This document shows positions 15,786 to 26,763 of a stretch of DNA of 64,000 nucleotides, piece by piece. The stretch spans positions 62,001 through 126,000 of the forward strand of contig NZ_JAADJU010000012.1 in the NCBI RefSeq assembly GCF_012933545.1, read 5' to 3'. The stretch comes from Rouxiella aceris (GTDB taxonomy: Bacteria; Pseudomonadota; Gammaproteobacteria; Enterobacterales; Enterobacteriaceae). The position numbers were made by a program, and so were the translations under genes. Below the pieces are notes generated by a model. It was not told where the DNA came from and searched no databases. It saw only the letters and a list, made by a program, of their open reading frames with translations. Position 1 is the stretch's first letter. Each line of letters begins with the position of its first letter.

Positions 15786-17054
15786 TCAGATCTCATCCAC
15801 CAGGGGTTTCTTGTCTGCCACAACACCATCACCGCTGGTTTTTTTCTGCGGGATCAGACCGTCGGCACGGAACATGGCTTTAATGCCGCGCACCGCCTGA
15901 CGAATACGATCCTGGTTTTCAATCAGCGCAAAACGTACGTGGGTATCGCCATAGTCACCAAAACCAATGCCCGGCGAGACACAGACTTTGGCTTCGGCCA
16001 GCAGCCGTTTGGCAAACTCGAGGGAACCGAGGTGGGCATAAACCGACGGGATTTTGGCCCAGACGTACATCGACGCCTTGGGATTCTCGACCATCCAGCC
16101 CGCTTCATGCAGTCCGCGCACCAGCACATTGCGACGCTGGCGATACTGCTCGGCAATATCTTTCACACATTGCTGATCGCCTTCCAGCGCGGCAATAGCG
16201 GCAACCTGCAACGGCGTAAAGGTGCCGTAGTCGTGATAGCTTTTGATACGTGACAGGGCGTTGACCAGTTCCTGGTTGCCCACCATAAAGCCAATACGCC
16301 ATCCGGCCATATTGTAGCTTTTTGACAGGGTAAAGAACTCGACGGCAATATCTTTTGCCCCCGGCACCTGCATAATAGACGGTGCTTTCCAGCCATCGTA
16401 GACGATATCGGCATAGGCCAGATCGTGGATCACCATCACATCATACTGCTTGGCCAGGGCCACCACCCGCTCAAAGAAATCGAGTTCAACGCACTGCGCC
16501 GTCGGGTTGGAGGGAAAACCGAGGATCATCATTTTCGGACGTGGAATGGTCTCTCTGATCGCCCTTTCCAACTCGCCAAAAAAGTCGACGCCTTCGGTCA
16601 AGGGTACAGATCGCACCTGGGCACCGGCAATCACGGCACCATAAATATGAATCGGGTAGCTCGGGTTAGGCACCAGTACGGTATCACCGTGATCCAGCGT
16701 CGCCAGCATCAGGTGTGCCAGCCCCTCTTTCGAGCCAATGGTCACAATGGCTTCGCTTTCCGGATCGATATCCACCTGGTAGCGATCGGCATACCAGCGG
16801 GAAATGGCCCGGCGCAGGCGCGGAATACCCCGTGAGGTGGAATAACCATGGGTATCTTCACGCTGGGCAACGGTGACCAGTTTTTCAACAATATGCGGCG
16901 GCGTTGGGCCGTCGGGATTACCCATACTGAAGTCAATAATATCTTCGCCGCGACGTCGCGCAGCCATTTTTAACTCAGCGGTAATGTTGAAAACGTAAGG
17001 GGGAAGACGTTCAATGCGTGTGAAACGACGTTTTGGAGCGGTAGATTCAGCCAT
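15786..17054 (-). CDS. alaC: Alanine transaminase AlaC
   Basis: 422 residues from ATG 17054, with GAGGAAAAC upstream; E. coli AlaC has 412. Class I/II PLP aminotransferase: [10 protein letters not shown] near the N-terminus, Asp211 and Tyr214 in HDLAYAD, and PLP lysine Lys245 in [12 protein letters not shown]. It interconverts pyruvate/glutamate and alanine/2-oxoglutarate. Upstream of the divergent ypdA as in E. coli, with a GNAT gene inserted between. The terminator region holds the second 131-bp element. Confidence 0.92.
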   Translation of the reverse strand: MAESTAPKRRFTRIERLPPYVFNITAELKMAARRRGEDIIDFSMGNPDGPTPPHIVEKLVTVAQREDTHGYSTSRGIPRLRRAISRWYADRYQVDIDPESEAIVTIGSKEGLAHLMLATLDHGDTVLVPNPSYPIHIYGAVIAGAQVRSVPLTEGVDFFGELERAIRETIPRPKMMILGFPSNPTAQCVELDFFERVVALAKQYDVMVIHDLAYADIVYDGWKAPSIMQVPGAKDIAVEFFTLSKSYNMAGWRIGFMVGNQELVNALSRIKSYHDYGTFTPLQVAAIAALEGDQQCVKDIAEQYRQRRNVLVRGLHEAGWMVENPKASMYVWAKIPSVYAHLGSLEFAKRLLAEAKVCVSPGIGFGDYGDTHVRFALIENQDRIRQAVRGIKAMFRADGLIPQKKTSGDGVVADKKPLVDEI

Positions 17055-17204
17055 GTTTTCCTCGAGTAACGTAAGCGCCCGGACCATCCGAGCGACGCGG
17101 GTCAATTAAGGTGCCAGCCGGGCAGCAATAACGGACCGATGAATCAACATATCTCAGCGGCTAAAATCTGTCGATAGATTACACAAATTTTTTACTTCTG
17201 CCGT

Positions 17205-17744
17205 TTAGTCCTTAACGTAGTCGCTACACAACAGCGCCAACAGCCAATCGTTTTGCCACTCCCCCTGCATGCGATAACTTTCACGCAGGGTGCCTTCCAG
17301 GCGAAAGCCACAACGTTCCAGCAAGCGCCGAGAAGCAATGTTGCCTTCGATAACATTGGCCTGCAAACGGTGAAAACCACAGGTGTTAAAAGCATAGTTC
17401 AGCACTTCGTGCAGCGACTCCTGGCCATAGCCTTTGCCCTGATATGCTGGCAACAGCATAAAGCCCACTTCGGCCTGCTGGTAAGGACGCCAGTCCGGGA
17501 AAAAACCTGTCAAGCCAATGGCCGCACCGGTCTCCCGTTCGGTAATTACCAGACACAGCCAAAAATCGGCATATTTATCCCATCGACCCAACCGCTGTTC
17601 AAAACGGCTGCGCACCTGCGCCGGTTTCTCGATATCACCGATATATTTCATCACCGAGGGGGTTTGATAAAGGGCTAAAAATAGCGGCCAGTCTGCACTA
17701 TCGATAGATCGCAGAGTCAAGCGGGACGTTGTCAGGGTAATCAT
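17205..17744 (-). CDS. GNAT acetyltransferase, RimJ/RimL-like
   Basis: 179 residues. N-terminal TLTTSRLTLRSID, acetyl-CoA loop LPAYQGKGYGQESL, and the C-terminal NIASRRLLERCGFRLEG pattern of RimJ/RimL/SpeG-type N-acetyltransferases. The target (a protein N-terminus or a small amine) is unknown. It is transcribed alone between alaC and ypdA. Confidence 0.85.
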   Translation of the reverse strand: MITLTTSRLTLRSIDSADWPLFLALYQTPSVMKYIGDIEKPAQVRSRFEQRLGRWDKYADFWLCLVITERETGAAIGLTGFFPDWRPYQQAEVGFMLLPAYQGKGYGQESLHEVLNYAFNTCGFHRLQANVIEGNIASRRLLERCGFRLEGTLRESYRMQGEWQNDWLLALLCSDYVKD

Positions 17745-17939
17745 GCACCCTCTCCTGGTACCTCAATGTCATGTAAGCTGAAGTACGCCATAAAATGCGG
17801 GATTTTTACATGCGTTATCGCATGAAACAGCTTTATTGTCGTTTCATGCTGCTCTTTGTAGCCTGTACCAGCGCATTTCCTTATAATTCAGATTACGCCC
17901 ATTGAGCACGATGCCCGCGCATCGTATCGAGAGTCTGTT

Positions 17940-19631
17940 GTGCAAAACGTATTTGATATGACCCTGGCGGTATTTGATCGCGCCGCGTTAATGTTGATCT
18001 GTCTGTTTTTCCTGACCCGTACCCATCTGTTTCGCAAATTGCTGCAAAAAGAGAACGAAGCGCATACGCCGCTGGAACTGGCGACGGTGACCGCCATATT
18101 TTCTCTGTTTGCCATTTTTGGCACGCTGTCGGGGATCAATGTTGAAGGATCGCTGATCAATGTGCGCACCATTGCCATTGTCTCCGGCGGTATCCTGTTC
18201 GGCCCCTGGGTAGGAATTGTCACTGGGCTGATATCGGGCACCCATCGCTACCTGATTGATATTCACGGCGTCACCTCAATTCCCTGTCTGATCACCAGTA
18301 TTACTGCCGGATTTCTTTCCGGCTATATCAATTTAAAAGTTAAAAAAGAGATGCACTGGAAAGTCGGCATCGCTGCGGGCATGCTGTGCGAAGCGCTGAC
18401 CATGATGCTGATTTTAGTGATGTCTCGCCCCTTCTCCCTGGGGCTGGATATTGTGATGAATATTTCTGCGCCGCTAATCCTCGGCGCCAGCTCGATTGGG
18501 CTGATTGTTCTGCTGGTGCAAAGCGTTGCAGACGAGAAAGAAGTGATCGCCGCGCGGCAAGCGAAACTGGCGCTGGATATCGCCAATAAAACCCTGCCCT
18601 ATTTTCGCAATATCAACGCCGAATCCATGGCAACGGTATGCAATATTATCCGCGAAGATATCAATGCCGATGCGGTGGCGATAACCGACACCAAGAATAT
18701 TCTGGCCTACGTCGGCACCGGTGCCGAACAATATAATATCGGTCACGAGATCATCAGCGAAACCACTAAAGATGCCATTAGCCGCGGCCGCATTACCATC
18801 AAAAATAATGATGAAATGGATCGCACCCCGCAGATCCATTCACAGATGATTATTCCGCTGTGGGAACAGGGGGTGATCACCGGCTCGCTAAAAATCTACT
18901 ACTGTCACGCCCACCGCATTACCTATTCGCTCAAAGTGATGGCGGTCGGCCTGTCGCAGATTATCTCGACGCAAATGGAAGTCTCCCGCGCCGAACAGCT
19001 GCGCGAAATGGCCAATAAAGCCGAAATGCGCGCCTTGCAGAGCAAGATCAATCCCCATTTTCTGTTTAATGCCCTTAACGCCATCTCGTCGTCCATTCGC
19101 ATTAATCCCGATACCTCACGCCAGTTGATTATTAATCTGTCGCGCTACCTGCGCTATAACCTGGAACTGAACGATGAAATGATCGATCTGCGCAAAGAGC
19201 TGCACCAGGTGCAGGATTATATCGCCATTGAGCAGGCGCGCTTTGGCAGCAAGTTGACGGTAATCTACGATATTGATGATGATATCTCGGTATCGATCCC
19301 CAGCCTGCTGATCCAGCCACTGGTTGAAAATGCTATTGTCCACGGTATCCAACCCTGTAGCGGTAAAGGAGTGGTAGTCATCTCGGTCAAACATGTGGGT
19401 AAGCAAATTAAAGTATCGGTAAAAGATACCGGACGAGGTATTGTGCAGGACGTTATCGATCGGGTAGCCAATAACGAGATGCCGGGGAATAAAATCGGTC
19501 TGCTGAACGTCCATCATCGCGTCAGCCTGCTGTATGGACAGGGGTTACAGATCCGCCGCCTGGAGCCCGGCACGGAAATTTCATTTATGATCGATCAGGG
19601 GAAAGCGGCCACCGAGAGCAAAATAGCCTGA
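17940..19631 (+). CDS. ypdA: LytS-type sensor kinase YpdA (PyrS)
   Basis: 563 residues from a GTG start at 17940; alignment with the E. coli N-terminus (..[16 protein letters not shown]) supports this over ATG 17958. A 5TM-LytS membrane domain (about 1-195) is followed by a GAF-like segment and a histidine kinase with [10 protein letters not shown] (His373) and ATP-binding [11 protein letters not shown]. In E. coli YpdAB responds to pyruvate and activates yhjX. The response regulator gene follows after 97 bases. Confidence 0.92.
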   Translation: MQNVFDMTLAVFDRAALMLICLFFLTRTHLFRKLLQKENEAHTPLELATVTAIFSLFAIFGTLSGINVEGSLINVRTIAIVSGGILFGPWVGIVTGLISGTHRYLIDIHGVTSIPCLITSITAGFLSGYINLKVKKEMHWKVGIAAGMLCEALTMMLILVMSRPFSLGLDIVMNISAPLILGASSIGLIVLLVQSVADEKEVIAARQAKLALDIANKTLPYFRNINAESMATVCNIIREDINADAVAITDTKNILAYVGTGAEQYNIGHEIISETTKDAISRGRITIKNNDEMDRTPQIHSQMIIPLWEQGVITGSLKIYYCHAHRITYSLKVMAVGLSQIISTQMEVSRAEQLREMANKAEMRALQSKINPHFLFNALNAISSSIRINPDTSRQLIINLSRYLRYNLELNDEMIDLRKELHQVQDYIAIEQARFGSKLTVIYDIDDDISVSIPSLLIQPLVENAIVHGIQPCSGKGVVVISVKHVGKQIKVSVKDTGRGIVQDVIDRVANNEMPGNKIGLLNVHHRVSLLYGQGLQIRRLEPGTEISFMIDQGKAATESKIA

Positions 19632-19728
19632 GAGGGTTTGCTGCTATCCTCACCAACCTGCCCGCCGTTATGACGACGGGTAGACATTGTCCAGCCTGCG
19701 CTGGGCCATCTTGCAAGGGAAAACATCA

Positions 19729-20475
19729 TTGAAAGCCATTATTGTAGAGGATGAGTTCCTGGCTCAGGAAGAGCTCAGCTATCTGATTAGCACCCATAGC
19801 AGCATCGATATCGTTGCTAAATTTGATGATGGATTGGCGGTACTAAAATACCTGCAAAGCAACCAGGTCGACGCCATTTTTCTCGATATCAATATTCCCT
19901 CTCTCGACGGCGTATTGCTGGCGCAAAACATCAGTAAATTCAGCCATAAGCCTTATATTATTTTTATTACTGCCTATAAGGAGCATGCGGCTGAAGCTTT
20001 TGAGATCGAGGCCTTTGATTATATTCTCAAGCCTTATCACGAGTCGCGCATCGTAACCATGCTGCAAAAGCTGGAGGCGCATTTCAAACGGGATAAGCAG
20101 GCAGAAGTCCCGGCGGTTGCCGGAACAACAGGCAATAATCGGGTCAGCCACAGCATTAATCTGATGAAAGATGAGCGCATTATCGTTACTGATATCAACG
20201 ATATTTATTATGCCGCCGCGCAGGAAAAAGTAACCCAGGTCTACACCCGTCGGGAGGAGTTCACCATGCCGATGAATATTTCCGAACTCTGTAATCGACT
20301 GCCGGAAGAGTATTTCTTCCGCTGTCACCGCTCATATTGTGTGAATTTATCCAAGATCCGCGAAATCGTGCCCTGGTTTAATAACACCTATATTCTGCGC
20401 TTAAGCGATCTGGATTTTGAGGTGCCGGTCAGTCGTAGCAAGGTAAAGGAATTCCGGCAATTGATGAGGCTATAA
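19729..20475 (+). CDS. ypdB: LytTR response regulator YpdB (PyrR)
   Basis: 248 residues from TTG 19729, which has AAGGG 9-10 bases upstream and gives (M)KAIIVEDEFLAQEEL, aligning with E. coli YpdB (244). Receiver domain with Asp53 in FLDINIP, then a LytTR DNA-binding domain (about 140-245) containing EYFFRCHRSYCVN and FEVPVSRSKVKEFR. Partner of YpdA. Followed by a strong bidirectional hairpin shared with glk. Confidence 0.9.
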   Translation: MKAIIVEDEFLAQEELSYLISTHSSIDIVAKFDDGLAVLKYLQSNQVDAIFLDINIPSLDGVLLAQNISKFSHKPYIIFITAYKEHAAEAFEIEAFDYILKPYHESRIVTMLQKLEAHFKRDKQAEVPAVAGTTGNNRVSHSINLMKDERIIVTDINDIYYAAAQEKVTQVYTRREEFTMPMNISELCNRLPEEYFFRCHRSYCVNLSKIREIVPWFNNTYILRLSDLDFEVPVSRSKVKEFRQLMRL

Positions 20476-20480
20476 TCCGT

Positions 20481-20508
20481 GCCGCCTTCTTATGATAAAG
20501 AAGGCGGC
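20481..20508. terminator. Bidirectional hairpin between ypdB and glk
   Basis: GCCGCCTTCTT and its complement form an 11-bp stem between the convergent ypdB and glk ends. Confidence 0.75.
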
Positions 20509-20515
20509 GAGATCA

Positions 20516-21478
20516 TCAGATGATCATACCGATTGACTGACGCAAATAAGCGCCGGCCCCCAGTAATCCCGGTTGATCGTGGGTGATCAGATAGACCGGG
20601 ATATCCCGCAGGTAATCTTTAAAACGGCCTTTATCTTCAAAGGCTGCGCGGAAACCCGAGGCCTTAAAGAACTCCAGGAAACGCGGCACAATGCCACCAG
20701 CAATATAAACCCCACCGAAGGTGCCCATATTCAGCGCCAGGTTGCCGCCAAAACGCCCCATAATCACGCAAAACAGCGACAGCGCGCGACGGCAGTCAAG
20801 ATTGTCTTCCAATGCCAGTCTGGTCACGTCTTTTGGAGCATAATTCTCAGGCTGACGTTGGTCGGTTTTAACAATCGCCCGATAGAGATTCACCAGCCCC
20901 GGACCTGATAAAATACGTTCGGCAGAGACATGGCCAATTTCGGTGCGCAGTTGCTCGAGAATACTGTCTTCTTCTTCGCTATTGGGTGCAAAGTCAACGT
21001 GTCCGCCTTCACCCGGCAGACTCAGCCAGCGCTGGTCGGCATGGATCAGGTGGGCAACACCAAGACCGGTACCGGCACCGTAAATCACCGCCGGTTTTCC
21101 TTCGAGGGGGCTTTTGCCGCCAAACTGCAGCAAGTCGCTCGGTTTCAGCATTGGGATCGCCATAGAAACGGCGGTAAAGTCATTGATGACTTCCAGATGT
21201 TGCAGTCCGAGGTTTTTCTTCATCTCGGCAATAGAAAATGCCCAGGTATGATTGGTCATCGCTACCCAGTCACCGGTAATGGGACAGGCAATAGCAATGC
21301 AGGCATCTTCAACGTCCTGATGCTGCGACTCCAGATACTGGCGAACTACCGCTTCCAGACTGTCGAAGTCCAGCCCCGAAAAAGTCTGAGCCTGAGAGAT
21401 CTCACCGCTGTCGAGAGCACAAAGCGCCAGACGGCAATTGGTGCCGCCGACATCGCCCACCAGGGAGTATTTGGTCAT
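20516..21478 (-). CDS. glk: Glucokinase
   Basis: 320 residues from ATG 21478 ([20 protein letters not shown]); E. coli Glk has 321. ATP phosphate loop DVGGTNCR and the GAGTGLGV motif are present. It phosphorylates cytoplasmic glucose at position 6 with ATP, complementing PTS uptake. A longer in-frame extension exists upstream but is not family-like. Between ypdB and yfeO, as in E. coli except that the fry genes are absent. Confidence 0.94.
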   Translation of the reverse strand: MTKYSLVGDVGGTNCRLALCALDSGEISQAQTFSGLDFDSLEAVVRQYLESQHQDVEDACIAIACPITGDWVAMTNHTWAFSIAEMKKNLGLQHLEVINDFTAVSMAIPMLKPSDLLQFGGKSPLEGKPAVIYGAGTGLGVAHLIHADQRWLSLPGEGGHVDFAPNSEEEDSILEQLRTEIGHVSAERILSGPGLVNLYRAIVKTDQRQPENYAPKDVTRLALEDNLDCRRALSLFCVIMGRFGGNLALNMGTFGGVYIAGGIVPRFLEFFKASGFRAAFEDKGRFKDYLRDIPVYLITHDQPGLLGAGAYLRQSIGMII

Positions 21479-21902
21479 GTTGGTCTCCGCAAAAATTAAA
21501 TAGCTTGCCCTGCCTTCGGCGAGCATTCGGTAACGACTATTAGCCTGTTGTGACATGCTCGCTGGCAGAAGGGAAAAACTCGGCCGGCAGCACGCTATTA
21601 TCCCACGCCCGATCGCCATAGCGATGCCCATGCGGCCGTTACTTGAAACAGGCGAGGAATAAGCATTAGTGTGGGCAAAATAGCGGTAATTGACCTATGC
21701 TGCAACGCCGATTTAGCCTATTGGTGATATATGTAGCGGCGGCGAGCAAAATAACTCGCTAATATCGCAAACTGCAACGACGCGGCCAGGTGGTAATGGC
21801 CAAAGTCACAATCCGGGTATTCTCTCGAGACCAGGATTTTTTTTAGTCATCGACAGCGTAAATGCTGATGGGATAAAAACAGCACAATAAGGGAATTCTT
21901 GC
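21479..21902. other. Divergent glk/yfeO control region
   Basis: A 424-base gene-free region between the divergent glk and yfeO starts. It holds GC-rich short palindromes near 21610-21640 and AT-rich stretches upstream of yfeO. I see no convincing promoter match or coding frame. Confidence 0.4.
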
Positions 21903-23162
21903 ATGCTACATCCTCGTGCAAAAACCATGTTGACCTTCGGCATTCCGGCACTGGTGATCGGCTGTGGCTGCAGTATTATTTTGGTCGCCGTGATGCGCTT
22001 CGCCCAGGCGCTGCAGATATTACTCTGGCAAAAGATCCCCAACGTTTTAAGTATCAACACGCAATCTGCGGGCTGGACGCTGTTTATGCTGACCCTGACC
22101 GGTATCGCGGTGGGTGCGTTGATCCGCAATATGCCGGGACACGCCGGTCCCGATCCGGCCAGCGAATCGCTGATTGGCATGCCGGTCCCGCCGGTGGCCC
22201 TGCCCGGCTTGCTGCTGGCATTAGTTATCGGATTGGCCGGTGGCGTCAGCCTCGGGCCGGAAAACCCGATCACCGCCATTAATATCGCCGTGGCGGTGGC
22301 CGCTGGCGCGCGTCTTCTGCCGCGTGTCCCGGCCGTAGACTGGATTATTCTCGCCGCCGCCGGCACCTTGGGTGCGCTGTTTGGCGCGCCGGTAGCAGCA
22401 GCGCTGATCTTTTCGCAAACCCTGAATAGCAGCAATGATCTGCCGCTGTGGGATCGGCTGTTTCCGCCATTGCTGGCCGCTGCTGCGGGTGCAATGACCA
22501 GTAATCTGTTCTTTGAGCCGGATTTCTCGCTTAATCTTGCCCCTTATAGCGCGCCCCATCTGGTGGATATTCTCAGCGGCTCGCTGGTGACCCTAATGGC
22601 GATTGCCCTGGGGATGCTGGCCGTCTGGTGTTTTCCTCATCTGCATCACCTGTTTCATCGCCTGCGTAATCCGATCATCATGCTAGGGATTGGTGGCTTT
22701 GTTCTTGGTCTGTTGGCGCTGATCGGCGGGCAGATCACCCTGTTTCGCGGCTTTGATGAAATGAAGCTGCTGGCGCAAAGCAGTGACAGCCTGTCACTGG
22801 GACAATTACTGGCTATCACCATCAGCAAGCTGGCGGCACTGGTCGTGGCAGCAGCCTGCGGTTTTCGCGGCGGGAGGATCTTTCCTGCGCTATTTGTTGG
22901 CGTTTCGCTGGGCCTGATGTTGCACAATCATGTGGACTCGGTGCCGGCGGCAATTACCGTATCCTGTGCGGTGATGGGGTTGGTGCTGGTGGTCACTCGG
23001 GATGGCTGGTTAAGCCTGTTTCTGGCGCTGGCGGTGGTGCCTGATATCAAACTGTTGCCGGTATTGTGCATTGTGATGTTGCCTGCCTGGATGATCCTGG
23101 CAGGCAAACCGCTGATGCTGGTGGCCCGCAACGGCAAAACCCGCGAGAGTGATATAAAATAG
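21903..23162 (+). CDS. yfeO: ClC-type ion channel/transporter YfeO
   Basis: 419 residues, polytopic. ClC signature strands [11 protein letters not shown] and [15 protein letters not shown] are recognisable, corresponding to the anion-coordinating loops of ClC proteins. It matches the E. coli YfeO family in length and position beside glk. The ion and physiological role are not established. Start ATG 21903 has a weak AAGGGAA upstream. Confidence 0.88.
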   Translation: MLHPRAKTMLTFGIPALVIGCGCSIILVAVMRFAQALQILLWQKIPNVLSINTQSAGWTLFMLTLTGIAVGALIRNMPGHAGPDPASESLIGMPVPPVALPGLLLALVIGLAGGVSLGPENPITAINIAVAVAAGARLLPRVPAVDWIILAAAGTLGALFGAPVAAALIFSQTLNSSNDLPLWDRLFPPLLAAAAGAMTSNLFFEPDFSLNLAPYSAPHLVDILSGSLVTLMAIALGMLAVWCFPHLHHLFHRLRNPIIMLGIGGFVLGLLALIGGQITLFRGFDEMKLLAQSSDSLSLGQLLAITISKLAALVVAAACGFRGGRIFPALFVGVSLGLMLHNHVDSVPAAITVSCAVMGLVLVVTRDGWLSLFLALAVVPDIKLLPVLCIVMLPAWMILAGKPLMLVARNGKTRESDIK

Positions 23163-23177
23163 CTAACGGACTGTTTT

Positions 23178-23867
23178 TTAGCCGAGGGCGAATTCAGCCG
23201 CTGTCTGGGCATGGATAACGGTGGTATCAAACACCGGCACACTGGCATCCGCGGCCCCCACCAGCAAGGTGATCTCGGTGCAGCCAAGAATAATCCCTTG
23301 TGCTCCTTGCTGTTCCAGCTTGCCAATAATGCGGCGATACGCCTCGCGAGAAGCGGCAACCACGTTGCCCAGGCACAACTCCTGATAAATAATATCGTGG
23401 ATGATGGCCCGATCGGCAGCATCCGGCGTAATAACCTCAATGCCCTGCGCCTGCAGACGACCGCGATAAAATTGCTGCTCCATGGTAAAACGGGTGCCCA
23501 ACAATCCCACGCGGCCTATCTGCTGCGCGCGGATCGCCTGGGCGGTAGCATCGGCGATATGCAGTAACGGCAATCCACCAATCCGCTCAATGATATCGGC
23601 CACTTTATGCATGGTATTGGTACAGAGCACAATCCTCTCCGCCCCGGCTTTATTCAGCGCCAGCGCCGCCTCGCCAAGGATCTGCCCGGCTTTTTCCCAG
23701 TCACCTTGCATTTGCAGTTGTTCTATTTCAAAAAAATCAACGCTGTAAAGTACCAGTTTCGCCGAGTGTAGGCCTCCCAGCTGCTGTTTGACTGTTTCAT
23801 TAATCAGCCGGTAATAAGGCACTGTCGATTCCCAACTCATGCCGCCAATCAATCCCAGGGTTCTCAT
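23178..23867 (-). CDS. ygeA: Aspartate/glutamate-type amino acid racemase (YgeA family)
   Basis: 229 residues from ATG 23867 (MRTLGLIGGMSWEST), against 230 in E. coli YgeA. The two catalytic cysteines sit in LCTNTMHK (about residue 83) and LGCTEITLL (about 197). PLP-independent racemase; the E. coli homologue has broad specificity (L-homoserine and other amino acids). In E. coli it is encoded elsewhere, so its place between yfeO and a PACE gene differs. Confidence 0.88.
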   Translation of the reverse strand: MRTLGLIGGMSWESTVPYYRLINETVKQQLGGLHSAKLVLYSVDFFEIEQLQMQGDWEKAGQILGEAALALNKAGAERIVLCTNTMHKVADIIERIGGLPLLHIADATAQAIRAQQIGRVGLLGTRFTMEQQFYRGRLQAQGIEVITPDAADRAIIHDIIYQELCLGNVVAASREAYRRIIGKLEQQGAQGIILGCTEITLLVGAADASVPVFDTTVIHAQTAAEFALG

Positions 23868-23943
23868 CTGTTTATCCTTATGCCTGCGGGTCAAACCAAC
23901 ATAACCGAGCACTCCGTCGTTGACAAGGCGCCGCAGCGGCCTG

Positions 23944-24426
23944 TCAGCGACGGCTCAGCCAACGTTGACGCAAACTGTCGTAGAGCCAGTTATAAAGCAT
24001 GGTGTAAGGCAAAAAAAACAAAAAGAAACCGATCTCGAGCAGAAAGGCATCGAGCAAACTAATCTGCAGCCAACCTGCGGCTATTGGCAAACCAAAGAGA
24101 ATAAAACCGCCTTCAAAACCCAGAGCATGGCCAATACGCAACGGCCAGCTTCTGGGCACGCGCTGCATGGGCCAAAAAAAGTCAAAAATGCTGTTATAAA
24201 CCACATTCCACACCATTGCCGTGGTGGACAGCAGCACCGCCAGTACCCCCATGGCAAACACCGGTTTATCCAGCAGCCAGGCGGCAGTGGGAGCACAGAT
24301 GACCAACGCCAAGGCTTCAAAACTGACGGCATGAAAAATACGTTCAGGCAAATGTCTTTTCGCCTGCAAGTTGGCTTGATTCGCCTTGACCTGGCTGATG
24401 GCCAAGGATTTATTTAATACTGACAT
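23944..24426 (-). CDS. PACE-family small efflux transporter
   Basis: 160 residues with four membrane helices in two tandem bacterial transmembrane pair (BTP) domains. The duplicated PACE motifs are visible: RIFHAVSFE with WNVVYNSIFD, and RIGHALGFEGG with YNWLYD. Family members such as AceI export chlorhexidine, other biocides and short diamines. Divergent from a LysR-family regulator, the usual arrangement for PACE genes, so control by that regulator is likely. Confidence 0.9.
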   Translation of the reverse strand: MSVLNKSLAISQVKANQANLQAKRHLPERIFHAVSFEALALVICAPTAAWLLDKPVFAMGVLAVLLSTTAMVWNVVYNSIFDFFWPMQRVPRSWPLRIGHALGFEGGFILFGLPIAAGWLQISLLDAFLLEIGFFLFFLPYTMLYNWLYDSLRQRWLSRR

Positions 24427-24555
24427 ACCGTTCTACCTTTAGTTTTTACGTGGTGAAAGCGCTGTTCAATGCCGCCATTCTCATCGAAAATAAAGATAGT
24501 TAAAAGATAGAAAGTATCGATAAAATAGATGGACAACACCTAACAGGAGACCCGC
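24427..24555. promoter_or_regulatory. Divergent PACE/LysR control region
   Basis: Contains a run of related A+T-rich words (AAAGATAG, AAAGATAG, TATCGATA, AATAGAT) at 24492-24528, a plausible LysR-type binding region. No consensus was tested. Confidence 0.4.
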
Positions 24556-25425
24556 ATGCTTTACTCCCCCGAAGCTCTGCTAGCCTTTGTGGAAACGGCC
24601 GCCAGCGGCTCCTTCTCCGCCGCTGCACGTAAACTGCACAAAAGTCAGTCAACCGTCAGCACCGCCGTGGCCAATCTTGAGGTGGATCTGGGGATCACCC
24701 TGTTTAACCGTGATGGCAGGCAACCAATTTTGACCCCGCAAGGCCGGCGAGTGTTAAGTCATGTCCAGGCGATCCTGGCAGCCAGTGAGAAACTGGATGA
24801 ACTGGCGGTACGGTTGTCGACGCAAAGTGAACCCCGCCTGACCTTCGTGTTGTCAGATACTTATCAACCAACCCATTACGAAAGCTTATTGCGGCGCTTT
24901 GAGCAGCGCTATGCGGATATCGAGTTTGAATGCCTGATCGCCGAAGACCAGGACGTGCTCGATCTGATCCACGGCGGACGGGCACATATCGGCTTGCTGG
25001 CCGTGCAGGCAAGCTATCCACCCGATATCGCTTACTCACGCTTGCCCGATCGCACGGAAATGGCCATTTTTGTTGCCAAAAACCATCCCTTGGCCACTAT
25101 GCCCGAGCTCACTCAGCAGGATTTAACCCTCTATCGCCAGCTTTACCTGCAAACCTACGGTCGACAGACCCCGCCCAACACCCAGGGGCAGACCTGGTCG
25201 GCCCCCAGTTATCTGATGCTGTTGGAAATGGCCGAACAGGGGTTTGGCTGGGCGATTTTGCCACGCTGGCTGGTGGCGCAATTTGGTCATCAACTGCTGG
25301 TGCCACTTGGCGTCAATGGTTGGCCGAAAATGATCGCCATTGATGCCGTCTGGTCAAAGCTCAATCCGCCTGGTCCGGCAGGACGCTGGTTTATTGATAA
25401 CCTGCTTGATCCGCAACCGGTATAG
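24556..25425 (+). CDS. LysR-family transcriptional regulator
   Basis: 289 residues: winged helix-turn-helix about 5-60 (SGSFSAAARKLHKSQSTVSTAVANLE), then a two-lobe effector domain. AGGAG stands 6 bases before ATG 24556. The position, divergent from the PACE exporter gene, suggests that it activates that gene, by analogy with AceR. The downstream aldo-keto reductase may be an independent transcript. Confidence 0.88.
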   Translation: MLYSPEALLAFVETAASGSFSAAARKLHKSQSTVSTAVANLEVDLGITLFNRDGRQPILTPQGRRVLSHVQAILAASEKLDELAVRLSTQSEPRLTFVLSDTYQPTHYESLLRRFEQRYADIEFECLIAEDQDVLDLIHGGRAHIGLLAVQASYPPDIAYSRLPDRTEMAIFVAKNHPLATMPELTQQDLTLYRQLYLQTYGRQTPPNTQGQTWSAPSYLMLLEMAEQGFGWAILPRWLVAQFGHQLLVPLGVNGWPKMIAIDAVWSKLNPPGPAGRWFIDNLLDPQPV

Positions 25426-25535
25426 CTAGCGCGCTCAGCAAATTGTAACGGCTGTGATCGACACAACGGCAAAGTGGCGTGAAAGCGCATACACTTGATA
25501 ACGATTTTTATGATATTCGCTCATAAAGGATGCCT

Positions 25536-26525
25536 ATGCTTTATCAAGCCAACCCAGCACGTTATAAAAACATGCTCTATCGCCGTTGTGGTCATAGCGG
25601 TCTGAAACTTCCGGCCATTTCTCTTGGTCTTTGGCATAACTTTGGTGACACCACCCGCTTTGAAACCGGCCGTGAACTGGTGCGTCATGCCTTCGATCTG
25701 GGGATCACCCATTTTGATTTAGCCAATAACTACGGGCCGCCTCCAGGCTCGGCAGAAGAACATTTTGGCCGTATCCTGCGTGAAGATCTGTTGCCATGGC
25801 GTGATGAGCTGATTATTTCCTCCAAGGCTGGCTATACCATGTGGGAAGGTCCCTATGGTGACTGGGGATCTAAAAAATATCTGGTAGCCAGCCTGAATCA
25901 GAGCCTTAAGCGTCTGGGGCTGGACTATGTGGATATTTTTTATCATCACCGCCCCGATCCCAATACGCCGCTGGAAGAGACCATGGCCGCTCTGGATTTG
26001 ATCGTGCGTCAAGGTAAGGCGTTGTATATCGGTCTGTCCAACTATCCGGCCGAACTGGCCCAGCGCGCCTTTAATATCCTCAATAAACTCGGCACTCCGT
26101 GTTTAATCCACCAACCGAAATACTCAATGTTTGAACGCTGGGTGGAGGGTGGCTTGCTGGATACCCTGCAACAAAACGGCGTCGGGTCGATCGCCTTCTC
26201 TCCCCTGGCCGGTGGCGTATTAACCGACCGTTATCTGGCTGGCATCCCCGAGGATTCACGCGCCGCCAGCGGCAGCGTTTTTCTTAAACCTGAACAGCTC
26301 ACCGTAGAAAAACTGGATAAAGTGCGTCAACTAAACGCCATTGCCCAGGCGCGAGGGCAGAAACTGTCGCAGATGGCGCTGGCCTGGGTACTGCGCGGCG
26401 ATCGAGTGACCTCGGTGTTAATTGGTGCCAGTAAAACCAGCCAAATTGATGATGCGGTTATTAGTCTTGGCAATTTGCAATTAAGTGAACAGGAAATCAG
26501 TGATATTGAAAAAATACTGATGTAA
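25536..26525 (+). CDS. gpr: Aldo-keto reductase, L-glyceraldehyde-3-phosphate reductase-like (YghZ/Gpr)
   Basis: 329 residues from ATG 25536, chosen because AAAGGA lies at 25525-25530, leaving 5 bases of spacing; ATG 25530 overlaps that site. AKR tetrad: Asp in THFDLANNYG, Tyr in NNYG, Lys in ISSKAGY, His in FYHHRPD. Strong similarity to YghZ, which reduces L-glyceraldehyde 3-phosphate and methylglyoxal with NADPH. It ends in a hairpin at 26616-26645. Confidence 0.87.
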   Translation: MLYQANPARYKNMLYRRCGHSGLKLPAISLGLWHNFGDTTRFETGRELVRHAFDLGITHFDLANNYGPPPGSAEEHFGRILREDLLPWRDELIISSKAGYTMWEGPYGDWGSKKYLVASLNQSLKRLGLDYVDIFYHHRPDPNTPLEETMAALDLIVRQGKALYIGLSNYPAELAQRAFNILNKLGTPCLIHQPKYSMFERWVEGGLLDTLQQNGVGSIAFSPLAGGVLTDRYLAGIPEDSRAASGSVFLKPEQLTVEKLDKVRQLNAIAQARGQKLSQMALAWVLRGDRVTSVLIGASKTSQIDDAVISLGNLQLSEQEISDIEKILM

Positions 26526-26615
26526 CCGTTTACGTCAAATTGGTAAATTTTGTTCACAAAGCTATCAGGGACTTACTGTAAGTAAACCGTTAAACTGGGT
26601 AAAACAATCAAAACA

Positions 26616-26645
26616 GGATTGCGGGCAATAGATTACCCGCAATCC
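26616..26645 (+). terminator. Hairpin after aldo-keto reductase
   Basis: GGATTGCGGG and its complement form a 10-bp stem with a 10-base loop. No T-run follows. Confidence 0.5.
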
Positions 26646-26763
26646 CGGCCTTATAACTGTCATCAATAAATACAAATACACCCAATAAATCTCAAGCGGC
26701 AACGAGCAAACCAGCGCCAGTGCCCTTGAATGATGACGGGCCAGGGTTGAATGGAGAAACACA

